A program made the position numbers and the translations under genes. Below the pieces are notes generated by a model. The model was not told the DNA's origin. It worked only from the letters and a program-made list of their open reading frames with translations, and did not search any database. This document shows positions 39,284 through 51,400 of a DNA stretch of 64,000 nt, in pieces (positions within the stretch are counted from its first letter, which is position 1; each line of letters starts with the position of its first letter). Origin of the DNA: Microglena sp. YARC (taxonomy: Eukaryota; Chlorophyta; Chlorophyceae; Chlamydomonadales; Chlamydomonadaceae); NCBI GenBank assembly GCA_022414725.1, contig JAJSRW010000283.1, positions 1 through 64,000 of the forward strand, given 5' to 3'.

Positions 39284-42200
39284 TCAAAGACAAGGGACCA
39301 TGATTTGGCTATGCTTCTGCCCAACCATACAAAAAGGCCAGGCGGTCAAGGAAACAACAACGTAATCATACCTCTCAAGGTCTGAGGCTGTGGCGGGTGC
39401 TGCGGTGGTGGCAATGCGGAGACCGCTCTGTGATCGGCTGATATCAAATGTCAGAGGCCATAGGTTGGCGACGCTCCTGGCCATTGCATGGAACATAGTC
39501 ATGAAGGCCATCATGCGCTGCAAGGCCATGTAGCGATTCTCCGTCAGCTGCTCAACGACTGCCTGGCTGACCAAAGCCTGCGATTTAAAACGAGTGCAGT
39601 GTGTAACTATTGCTCTTTTAACTGCCGAAGTAAGACGGCGGGCAGCCCGAAAGCTGGAGCCGTGTAACCAAGTTCAAGTGTGCAACTAAAGTGAGTGTAG
39701 TGTATAACTAGTTTGTTGTATGAAAACAGCGAGCGTGGTGGATAGCCAAATAAAAATAGTCAGATCCTGGTCAGATGGATGATTGTTGAATCCATTGACT
39801 TGGCAGGTTTCAAGGCCAGTGGATTGGCTTTGCACAATTGGCTTGGCAAGAGTCAAAGCAGTTTAGGAGAGAGGTGAGAAGCTGTCCAATTGTTTCATTG
39901 GACAAATTTATAACAATTTCCTTTGCTAATTATTTAAGTAGTGAAAGCTTTGTATGTCGAATCTTGGTCCAGATTGGAAGTACTCTATCAGAAGCTAAAG
40001 CTAAATTTACTGCAAGAAAAAATGTTAAAAACCTTCTACCCCCTGTCTGTCTCCCTCTGGTCTACAATGCATTATACATACTATCATCATCACCACTACC
40101 ACAATCATCACCAGCGCCACCATCATAGCCATCATCACCACCGCCACCACCAGCACCAGCGCCATAGCAATGAAATACAAGTCCTCACGTCATCCATGTA
40201 ACTCCGTGTAGCCAAGTTGAAGTGTGCACCTAAGGGTTTCTGGTTTAGGGTTTAGTTTAGTTTTTTCCCCTTCTAAACCCTAAACCAAAGTGAGTGTAGT
40301 GGAAAACTAGTAGTGTGTTGTATGAATACAGCGAGTGTGGTGTATGACGCAAAAAATAGTAATTCCTCACCTCCTCCATGTTACTCCTCAATACCTGCAT
40401 GCCCTCCTCCACAGCCTGCTGTGGCGCAACGCCTTTCTTATCTGTCTCCCTCTGCTCTATAATGCATTATGCATACTCTCATCATCACCACGCACTACCA
40501 TCCACCATCATCACCTGGGCCATAGCAACAAATGACACTAATTCTGTACCTCCTCCATGTTACTCCTCAAAGCCTGCATGGCCTCCTCCACAGCCTGCTG
40601 AGATACAACGCCTTTCATGCTCAGTGCAACCTGAGACAAAGTCTCGCTCCTGTGTATCATGTCCTCTGCGCCCATCCCATCACCATCGCTTAGCAGGTGC
40701 TGGCCCACTATGTATGAGGCAGAAATTGACCTCCTGGGCGCGTGGTGGGTTGTCGACTTCATCGTGGTTGCTGAGTCCTGCAGCTTTGAGCTAAGGTCCT
40801 CCTGACGATAGTTCAGGAGGTCAGATATGGAAATCTCCTCGATGGGCTTCGCACTGTCCGCATTGGAGCACTGTCCACCACCAAGCTCACTGCATGATAA
40901 GATGATGAGATCAGGGTACTACTTCTTGCCAAATTGGTCAGCGCTTAAAGCGCACAAACGTCAAATTGGCCAGCGCTTTTCAGTGCAAAAAACGCAAAAC
41001 TGTGCGCTGTGCCCACAGGGGGCTGAAAAACTGTGCGAAACGCGCCGAGGGTCTAAAAAAGGCAGCGCGGCTCCGCGCTGCCGCACGCGCTTAGTAGTAC
41101 CCTGGATGAGATAATTGGTGATATTATTGTGATTCTGGGGACTTGTATACATACACAAATAAAGGGACTTGCCCAGCTGTATATATTAATTAACTGCTTT
41201 CCCATGCAATTAATTAGAGAGCAATGTAATTCTACCCGACCTTATCTTATCGGGGGGCTACAACCTGTATTGGGAGCGAGGTCAATAATCAGTGCACTCC
41301 ATTTGTAGTTACAGAAACGATATCCCCAAGTCCCAATATAACTAGGGAACGGATAATCATATGAGGTTGACCAAAGACGAGTATGATATCATACAAAAAT
41401 CATATGATTTAATATCATATGATATGATGCCCCAGGCCAAAGTTACCTAGTCAGACTGCCGGCATCATATGATAGCATATGATGACATGATATCATATGA
41501 TGCCGATCCCTAAACATAACTGGTTAGGTCGAAGCCATCGGCCTGCCACTGTGTGGTACATACCGACAGCTAGGGGGCACACACACATGAATGTGCACGC
41601 CATACCATATGTATGAAAACTGTCATAGCACAATATCCCCCCCAATCCCTGTCAACCCTCATTGAAGCATTGTCCACCATCCAGCTCACTGAGATTTCAA
41701 TTGAGAGTGTGAACCAAGGACAGAGTGTGAGGTGCTGTTGGAAGAAGATAGCATTTATGGATTGGGTACTAGACTACCATTAGGATCACCCGCCACACAC
41801 ATACATTGTAGCAGGATAGCCTGCTTCTAGTCTTGAAATCTCAAGTATGCCGTTTCGATATGTCCCACCGGTCTAGTTGCGTCACACACAGAAACCTGCA
41901 CTGCACCGATTCCATGGTGGTCCATCCAACTACCAACCCTTCACCTTCTTCATGCCAAGCAATTCCTCCCAAGACATCATACCAGCCATGCCCCCCCCCC
42001 TCCCCCCCCCCCCCCCCCCCCAACCCACGTGTTGGGGACCAGGTAAACAATGTCAGGAAGACGGTAAAAAAATAATGTAATTTTGCTTCCTGCCCACCCT
42101 CCTGTACCCCCCCTACCCCCCCCCCCCCTTGGGGCTCACCTGGGATTGGCTTCGATGAGAGGAGCTTCGGCTCTCACCATCCCCAGTGGCAGCAGACTAG

Positions 42201-42420
42201 CCGGCATCGCACTTGGGGTGATCAGAGTGCGATGCGAGCCAGTGGCTGCTGAAGAGGGGCCGGGCCTGGATTCTTTCAGACTGGTAGATGATCTGTTTGT
42301 CGGATTCATCGGATCATCGATCATCAGCTCAGCTGGTGCATCACTTCCAGCACAGTCTGGGGAGGCTGCACGGTCGACTGAGACCCCTACCGTGGGCTGG
42401 CCGCTGCTCATACTGGATGC
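39284..42420 (-). CDS. E30-E32: C-terminal tail
   Basis: E30 (42140-42420) is rich in Ser, Pro, Thr and Ala. E31 (40550-40889) has ISISDLLNYRQEDLSSKLQD and APRRSISAS, then a helical run, GVVSQQAVEEAMQALRSN. E32 begins at 39,577 with VSQAVVEQLTENRYMALQRM and AFMTMFHAMARSV, likely amphipathic helices. If E32 is read through, a TGA occurs at 39,284-39,286. If the GAGAG/GTATGA donor at 39,371 is used instead, a short last exon 38,896-38,962 would end the protein in another TGA after about 22 residues. The partial copy of the E32 end near 39,173 favours a real donor, so the exact C-terminus is open. Confidence 0.65.
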
Positions 42421-45400
42421 CTTTGAATATCGTGGGGTGGGGTTGGACATGTTAACTCAAATGGTTCAAGCTTCAGGGTCCAAGTATGAGCATTGCAGGT
42501 GTTCTGTGTCATGTGCGTTTGTTTCTGACAGTCCAGTGATATCCTCGTTCAACGAATGGCTCCTTGAACGACAAAGGTGCCGGGTTTGAATCCCCATGGG
42601 TGCGCCTTAGTGTTCACAGTCGCTGTCAAACGCCATGGTAGCTTTGTCCAGGTAAAGTAGCAGCCCGTTCCCTACCGCCCTAAAACGGGGCTCCCTCAAT
42701 ACCACGCCCAACCAGGCGTTATCATTCATTTCCAGGGATAGCCAACAAGGCTAACAGGAACTGCCCAACCTGATCAAGCTAACTCATCCACTGCTACCTC
42801 AATGGGTGATCTCACATCCCTCATCCTTGGCTACCTCACCCTCAGCTAGTTCATCCCCAGCTACCACACGCTCAGCTACCCCATCCTCAGCTACCTCATC
42901 CCCAGCTACCACACGCTCAACTGGACCTGCCCAACCTGCACAAACAGCAAGGTCATAAGGAAGGGCTAATTAAAGATACATAAGGAAGGGCTAATTAAAG
43001 AAAGACTGGCAAACCTTTGGTACAACCTTAATTGGTAGCCGTTTCAGAGGTGTTTTCACTACACGTGCAATTCAATCCCTTCGCCTAATTTTTTTTAATG
43101 ATGAAATTTGCTCTCAAACAAATACAAGTTTTCGGCACACATACACACTCTCACAGTAACACCCACATAACACCCACACCCCCACGTTCCTCACACACAA
43201 CACACATACCACCCACCGTTCCTCCAACACTCAAGCGAGTGACGTGCCTTGACACTCTTTCCAACCCCCCACTTTCGGCCTGGCTGGGGCTGTTGACCAT
43301 AGCCCGTCTTTCAGCCCACAGTTGGTTAGGGTTCATGGACTTGGTGTTGAACGCGGGAGGGGCATACCTGCGCACATCAATGTGGTGGTGGTGGTGGTAG
43401 TGGTTGTTGTGGTGGCAGCAGTGGGTGTGGCAGTGGTGGTGGTGGTGGTGGTGGTGGGTGTAAGCTGTGAGGTGCCCTAAACTTTGCCCACGCGTTTCAG
43501 GTGTGGTATACAGTGGGGCACACATGAGCATGCGTGTGCATGTGTATGTGATCGTGTGGTATACAGTGGGGCACACATGAGCATGCGTGTGCATGTGTGT
43601 GTGTGATCGTGTGGTATACAGTGGGGCACACATGAGCATGCGTGTGCATGTGTGTGTGTGTGTGTGTGTGTGTGCTTGTGCATGTGTGTGTGTGATCGTG
43701 TGGTGTGTGTGTGTGCATGTCAACCGTGGGGTGGTGGTGGTGGGTGCAAGCTGTGGCGCCCTGAGCATAGATGTGAAAGTGCGAAAGATTGACAAAGTGA
43801 GAAACCCAGATTAAATGTAAATTTTAGTACCAAAGGGACATACCAAGGTTAGCTTTAGGTTTCAGGGTTGGAGGAAAAAAGTGGCAGAAGTACGTACCCA
43901 GATTCGCTGATGGTGTAAGAGTTCTTTCAAGAGCTTTGGTTTGAAGTGTCCAAGGCAAAAAGTGGCAAAAATATGTACCCAGATTCGCTGCTGGTGTAAG
44001 AGTTCTTTCGAGAGCTTTGGTTTGAAGTGTCCAAGGCAAAAAGTGTCAAAAATCCTTACCCAGATTCGCTGCTGCTCAAAGAGTTCTTCCGAGAGCTTTG
44101 GTTTGAAGGCATGTCTGTGGCGAGGTCACGGTTGATGTCTTGCCCATCACCCTCATTCTTACCCAGGTCTTTCACCCATGAGCTGGCCCTGGAAGGGCGC
44201 TTCTTCATTGAGGTGCCAGCCCTGCAGGTGCATGGCAGCAGTGGTGGTGGGGTGATAGGGAGTGTGGGGTGATAGGGAATGTGAGGTGATAGGGAATGTG
44301 GGATGATCAGGAATGTGGGGCGAGAGATAGGGAATATCTGGTGATAGGGAATGTGTGGTGATAGGTAATGTGTGGTGATAGGTAATGTGTGGTGATAGGT
44401 AATGTGTGGTGATAGGGAATGTGGGGTAATATGGAATGTGGTGAAATAGGGAATGTGGGGTAATGGGGAATGAGGTACGTGCATTTTCATTATAATTGCA
44501 GCAGAGAAACCAAACACTCAAAACACTCAACTTAGCAGCGAAAAAACCTTAGGATTGCGTCTAATTCAGCAACGTGGGATAAATTAGGATCCAATATGAT
44601 AAAGTGGGATATGGTATGATTTGTGGTATTTTAAGTATTGAGTATCCAAATATTTGGAAAAATATCAGCTGATTCTCACCTGGGTTTAGAAGATTTGAAT
44701 CTGGAGTTACTACCCACAGCATTAGCTGGGGCCTCATTCAAGATCTCTTCATCATGCCCCAACTCCAAGACTTCAATCAGGGATCGGGGCCTGCAGGTGG
44801 CGGGTGGGTGGTATGGAAGACATTAATTTAATAGTGTGTTACACAGTAGAGCAATTAGGGAGCGCAGTCCCAGGCCAAGCCCCCCCTCCCCCCCACAGGC
44901 TAGGCCCACCACCAAGAGATATTAGGGAGCACAGTCCTTGTCAGGTAGTCCCTGTTGGGCAGTACTGTCTTCCAGGGCACTGCCAAGCGCACACCTTTTT
45001 GAGCCCCACTGCGTGTTTCGCACAGTTTTTTGCAACCCTCTGTGGGCGCAGCAAGCAATTTTTGCGCTTTTTGCACTACTAAGCGCAGTTTTTTGTTTTT
45101 CAAGTGCGCTGAAGCGCTGGCCAATTTGGTAAATGAAAGTATCTAGGGGAGGCTAAAAGGGAAGTAGGTGGCAGGCAGCCTTGTAGTTACGAAATGTGCT
45201 GGGCTTCGGTGTATTCATAACTAGCGTTTGCTTGAATGTCTCTCTACATTTCATTACTGTTTTGCTAGGCTGCACGCTTGCTTCTTAGCTTTTTTGCCTT
45301 TACCATTCCTGCCCTGTCTGTCTCTTTGTCATATGTCTGCCAGTCTGCTTGCATGTGTGCATCTATCTGCTTGTTTGCGAGCATGCTGTGTACGATTACG

Positions 45401-48400
45401 ATTCAGCCGACCCGAGTCCCACCTGAAATCAGGCAGCACCACGTTGATGTCCACTGCTGTCTTGGGGTGGAAAGGATTACTGCCAACAGACACCACCTCA
45501 GCAGCACCACCCATGTGCCGGATGACCTTGGCTTGTAGGATGGATAGTATGGTGGCTGCCTCTGTCTTGGTCTGACTGTACATGCGGCCATCTGGTCGAC
45601 CCACAGCTATCAGCAGCCCTCTCACCACACGGTGGGTGAAGCGGTGGACAAAGTGGTCCTGTAGGTTGGAAAGGTTTAGACAACATCGATACCAGTATAA
45701 TTATAATTTTAACTAAAATCATGCTTATTGGCAGCAGTACCCACACCCAGGCTCTGATAGGCTATAAATAGGGGTCGGCTATGTTATATCATATTAGCGA
45801 ATAAATAATATTATATAATATAAGTCGGACGAGCCATCTCACCAGAATTTCGAATTTATTTGAAAAATTAATATTAGTGTTACACCATGATAATATTAGT
45901 TGCCGTTACCTAGCTATAACTGATGCATGCAATTTAATATCAATCCGGTTTTGATGCTGCTACTCCATGACCCACCCCCCCAGCTTACCTGTGGACTTCC
46001 TCCTTGCACATCCAAACTGGCCATTCCATAGCTGAGAGCCCACAGCTTGCTCACGTAGGTCTCGGTGATCTGCACGGCAGTGGTGAAAGGATCATGATTC
46101 AGATAAATCATATACACACGACAGGCATATTCTTCTGGCGCTCATCATACTTGTTTTTCTGGCACTCCCCTTCCAACCAGATAGCATAATATCATGAAAG
46201 CTAGGCAGGCAGTTTCAAACATGATCCAGATACCATAACATAATATCATGATAGCTAGGCAGGCAGTTTCAAACATGATCCAGATACCATAACATAATAT
46301 CATGACAGCTAGGCAGGCAGTTTCAAACATGATCCAGATACCATAACATAATATCATGACAGCTTGGCAGGAAGTTTCAAATGTGATGCAGGTACCATAA
46401 CATAATATCATGACAGCTAGGCAGGCAGTTTCAAATGTGATGCAGATACCATAACACAAGCATCTACCTGGATGATTAAGTACCAACAGAACACGGGTGA
46501 AAAACGTCCCACGCATTTGAAACACCAAGCGCACATCACAGTACCCCAAGAATATCCCACACGCTCTCCCCCTTCTCCCCCCTCCAACCTCATCTACCTC
46601 CTCATCCACACCCTCCTCCCCCCCTCCTCCCTACAACCTCATCCCCCCCACACACAATCGCAGCAATTCCACACACCTCGTGCACGGAAAGAAACCGCCT
46701 GGTGGGGTGTGGTATTAAGGGAGCCCCATCTTATGGCGGTAGGGAACGGGCTGCTACTATACCTGGACAAAGCTACCATGGCGATTGACAGCGACGACTG
46801 TGAACACTAAACCGCACCCATAGGGATTCAAATCTAGCAGCTTCTTCGTTCAAGGAGCCCAACCATTGAGCCAGTCGTTGAGAGGGGATATCCCTGGATT
46901 GTGAGAAACAAACGAACATGACACATCACATCTGCAATGCACAACCTTGGACCCTAAACCCTGGCACTCACCTGATGCACGAAAGGAACATCACATATAA
47001 CGACCCCCCTCACACACGCTCTACAATTCCACTCACCTGGCACTGACCAGATTTCCCCACCCATCCACCCACCCCCTTACCACCCACACAATCTACCCAC
47101 CCCACCCCCTTCCCCTCACCTGGTGCACGAAAGGAACATCGCATATAACGACCGTCCTTTTTCCCCAGCGATGCATCAGGTGTCGGCCTTGGAGCAGTCT
47201 CAGCAGACTTGCATACACCCATGGCAGGAACATGTACAGCTGTTGGTGAGGGGGGAAGTGGGGCGGTTGCAGGTTGGGTTCGTGTAGGAAACAAGCAGGA
47301 TAGGGACAGGCAGGTCAGTAGTAATTCAGTTGTGGTAGTTATTTTGGGTTCTGTTGTACTTCTGCTTGTGCTGTATTTGCCATGGCCATATGTGCTACTA
47401 GTCTGTCTGCCTGTATGTATGTGTATGTTACAGTCCAGGGGTAGGCCAAATAGGTTGAAGGGATTTCCCCAAGCAAAATTGGCGGCACAACAAACACAAG
47501 CAAGAGGCAACACGAACTACCAGGCAAAAGCGGCGACACAACTTACCGGGCAGTCAAGAAGGAGTGCGGTCTTGGTAAGTCCGTCATGGGCCATGTCAGA
47601 GCATTGGGCTGCTTTGCAGATACCGTACATAATGGAGTAGAGAATAGGCCATCCCGCAAAGACAGTGGCCTGTGAAATATGGTGTTGTTGCTGCTGGTGA
47701 TGGTGCTTTTGGTGATGGTGGTGTTGATGATGGTGTCAGGGTGCTGGTGTTGGTGGTGATGGTGATTTTGGTGACAGTGGTGTTGATGTTGGTGGTGGTG
47801 GTTATGGTGCTTCTGGTGACGGTGGTGTTGGTGATGGTCTTGGCGGTGATGGTGGTGTTGATGATGGTGTTGGTGGTGATGGTGCTTTTGGTGATGGTGG
47901 TGTTGATGATGGTGTTGGTGGTGGAAATGGTGGTGATAATGATGGATGTTGAGGTTTGTTGTTGATTGTGTCGGTGGTGGACATGATTCAAGTTTGAGTT
48001 TAATTGGCACAGCCTACCGTGATGTGCATCAGGCAGGGAGTCAAAGCAACCAGTTTAAACCAGATTGGTCTCTACTTCTCATATTGGTCAACTACTTCTC
48101 AGATTGGTCAACCACTTCTCATATTGGTCAACTACTTCTCAGGCCAAACAGTAGTCGTTTTAGACTGCACTTATTTGGCAAGTACCCACCGTGATGTGCA
48201 TCAGGCTGAATGCCCACGCAATGGTGGTGATAATGATGGGTGATGAGTGTTGTTGTTGATCGTGTTGGTGGTCGTCATGATTCAAGTTCAATTTCCATTG
48301 GCACCACCTACCGTGATATGCATCAGGCTGAGTGCCCACGCAATGGGGGTTTCTGTCACATGCTTTGCCCATTTCCTCCCGGTGTCTCGTAAATCCCTGT

Positions 48401-51400
48401 AGTGACTGCTTGGGAAGCTCTCACCATCCAGGCCAACACCAACCAGGGAGGGGGCACCTGTGTCAATGAACCTGAAAGCAGTGTGAATGAAACAAGAGTG
48501 TGGATGAAACAAGTCAACACAAATGATAGCAGTGTCAAAAACAAGAGTGTCAATGAAAAAAGTCAATGAACCTGAAAAGTGAGAACAGTGACAATTGGAT
48601 GTGTCTATTGAACTGAGCTTAGAAGCTGTATTGTACTTTTTATCTGTTACAAACTATAGAAAGCATCCAGAAGTGTCGAATCCAAATCAACTTATCAGTC
48701 ACTCACTACCTTCAGGTTATACTTCAGAGTATGCACGAATGAGTCACACTTACGAGTCACGCACTTCCTCCAAATCACACTTCAGAGTATGCATGGATGA
48801 GTCACACTTACGAATCACGTACGATCCTGAGGTCCAGCAGCTGATCTGGGGTGATGCCCATACCCAGAGGACCAGTTCCCGTTTGCCATCCAGGTGCAGA
48901 TCTCTTTGCAGTCTCCTTAGAATTGGCCAGCTCTTTGGTGGTAGGACCAATGTAGGTTGCCTCTCGCTTCTCATTCCTGCATAGGCATCAGACAAGCTTT
49001 GGTTAGTGTGCAGGTAGGCACATAAGTTGAACTACATATGTCCATCAAAACCCACCCACACTACAACACCGGAAAGAACACCAGAAGCAACAGCAATGAT
49101 GACAGCAGCCATAACTTAGGACCGATTAGGCAACCAACCAAAAATGGCTCAATGCAGGAAAAGTTATGACAAGAAAGCTGGAATAGCTCCATCACTGATA
49201 TGCCCATCACGGGAATAGATAGGAAGACGGGGGGGTGAAGAACTAAAACTAACATAAGGGATGCCAAAAGAAAAAAACAGAAGGCCTAAGCAACACGTGT
49301 AAAAGATAGTTGTAAACGGTCTTTACCCTCTGTTGTACAGCCTCCCCTCTGTTGTATTACAGCGAAACCATTCCTGATGCATTTGCATTGAAGGGAATTG
49401 GATGGCTCAATTGAGTACGGATGCATGAATCATCCATGACCCCTGATCCATTATGTCCAAAGAAAGAAAGAAAGCAGAAGTCTAAAGCAACATGTGTATA
49501 AGATAGTTATCTACAGTCTCTACCCTCCCCTGTCTTGTACCATAGCAGAACCTGCCGCATTTGCAGTCAAGGGAACTGGATGGCTTGATTGAGTACGGAT
49601 GCACAAATCAACCACGACCCAACCCCAAGGACTAACTGAAAGAATTGACGACCCATCCAGTACTACACCCATCCATGCCCTATGGTTCCACCCTTACATT
49701 GTCTTATTCGGCCGGAAGTACTTCTCTGCCATAGAGGTGGCGCTGTATGTTATCAGCTCGGTGAGGCACTGGTGCATGGCAATGGCAACCACGGTGGGGG
49801 GCTCAGCTGAGCGCCAGCCTAGTGCATGGGGATAAAGAGTACATGTCAGATAAGGCATCTCAATGGCAGCTCATCCACACCTGGTTCCATGAGCATAAAA
49901 AACAAGCTCAGCCCACATTTTTCTCACACGCAAACAACAAGTTTAGCCCCCCTCTCCCTTTACCCACAATAATTACACAATATCACCCCAGCACCCACAC
50001 CCCTCCCCCAGTCCAGCCATTTGTACACAATATTACCCCCCCCCGCCCCCCTTCCCCAGTACAGCCATATATATGTACACAATACCCCCCCCCCCCCCCC
50101 CCGGCTCACCAGCATGAGTATCAAAGATGCGAGCAGTGAAAGAAGATTCAGCTGTAAAGCGCTGCCCAATGACCAATGCCATTTTAGTGTCGACCTTAAA
50201 CGCAGGGGCAGGGGGCATGTTAAGTGGGCAGGGGGCAGGGGCAGGGGGTATTTTGGTTTCAACCTTCAGAGCAGGGGCAGGGGGCGTGTTACAGGGGAAG
50301 AGGTTGGGGGCATTTGAAGGGGGCAGGAGGCAGCAGAAGGGGGCATTCTGATGTCGACCTAAGAAACAGGTGCAAGGGGCACATTACGGACGAGTGCATG
50401 GAAGATTTGGCTGCCTAGAGGACAGGGTCGGTGGGAACAACCCACTGAAACTGCTATGTTGTATCAAGCGATGTTCAAAGCTCACTCATAGGGAACTGAT
50501 GATTGATTGCAACAAACTGCAAATCTGCCCAGTCACCACATCCACTCCGGCACACCTGCCCAGGCATCTTACATACCCTGGATCACATGCCCAGTCATCA
50601 CGTACACCCTGGCGCACATGTGCAGTTATCAGATATGCCCTGGATCACATGCCCAGTCATCACATACAGCCTGGCGCACATGCCCAGTCACCACACACAC
50701 CCTGGCTTACCTGACCAGTCATCACGTACACTCTGCCAGGCATGAGTGCGTTGAGGATACGAGTTGCGTGTATGGTTGGGAATGTCTGTCCACTCTGCGA
50801 CACCGACAAGCAGATCGTGTTAGGGCTGATGCGGCTGGTGAGGCGACAGAAGGCCGACCCAGGGACCGGGATCTTTCCGCGGCTGTTTCCAAGCACACTG
50901 CAGATTGAAAGAGGGTGAGCAGATGGGGTAGCCTATAATATGTACATGGGTGGATGGATGAATAGATGAACAGAATGGGGGTGAGGATGGGTGGATGGAT
51001 GAACAGATGAATGGAATGGGGGTGAGGATGGGTGGATGGATGAAATAAATGAAAATAATGATAAATGGAAATAAATGAAATAAGTGGATGTATTAAAAAG
51101 TAGATGGAGTAGCCTTAACAGGTAAATGGGTGGATGGGCGGATGGATGAATGTATACATGAATGATATCCAATACTAAGCAACTACAAGAGAAATGCACA
51201 CCTGATAATCTTGTTGGCAGACAGAACCTGGACTTTGAGGAACGGGAAGACCAGTCTCAGGTCATTGGCCGCTTGCTCAGCCAGCCACAGGCCCATCTCC
51301 ACTCCGACGATAAGCAAATGCACCTCCAGGGGGTCCGGGCGATATGTAGGAGCAATCGTGGACTGTGAAAGATGAAAGCAGATGAAATGTGTTAATGTAT

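Noticed and set aside
42083..42589. 168-codon plus-strand ORF
   Set aside because: It is antisense to E30, whose minus-strand frame has matching splice sites and phase.
42560..42610. Functional tRNA gene
   Set aside because: Only internal promoter boxes are kept; no acceptor stem or cloverleaf can be drawn.
43151..43795. 214-codon minus-strand His/Thr ORF
   Set aside because: It joins E29 with CA/GGT repeats. The phase chain shows only 43217-43367 is used.
47543..48010. His-rich ORFs of 131-155 codons
   Set aside because: They arise from GGTGATGGTG repeats. Only 47547-47669, read in another frame, is a real exon.
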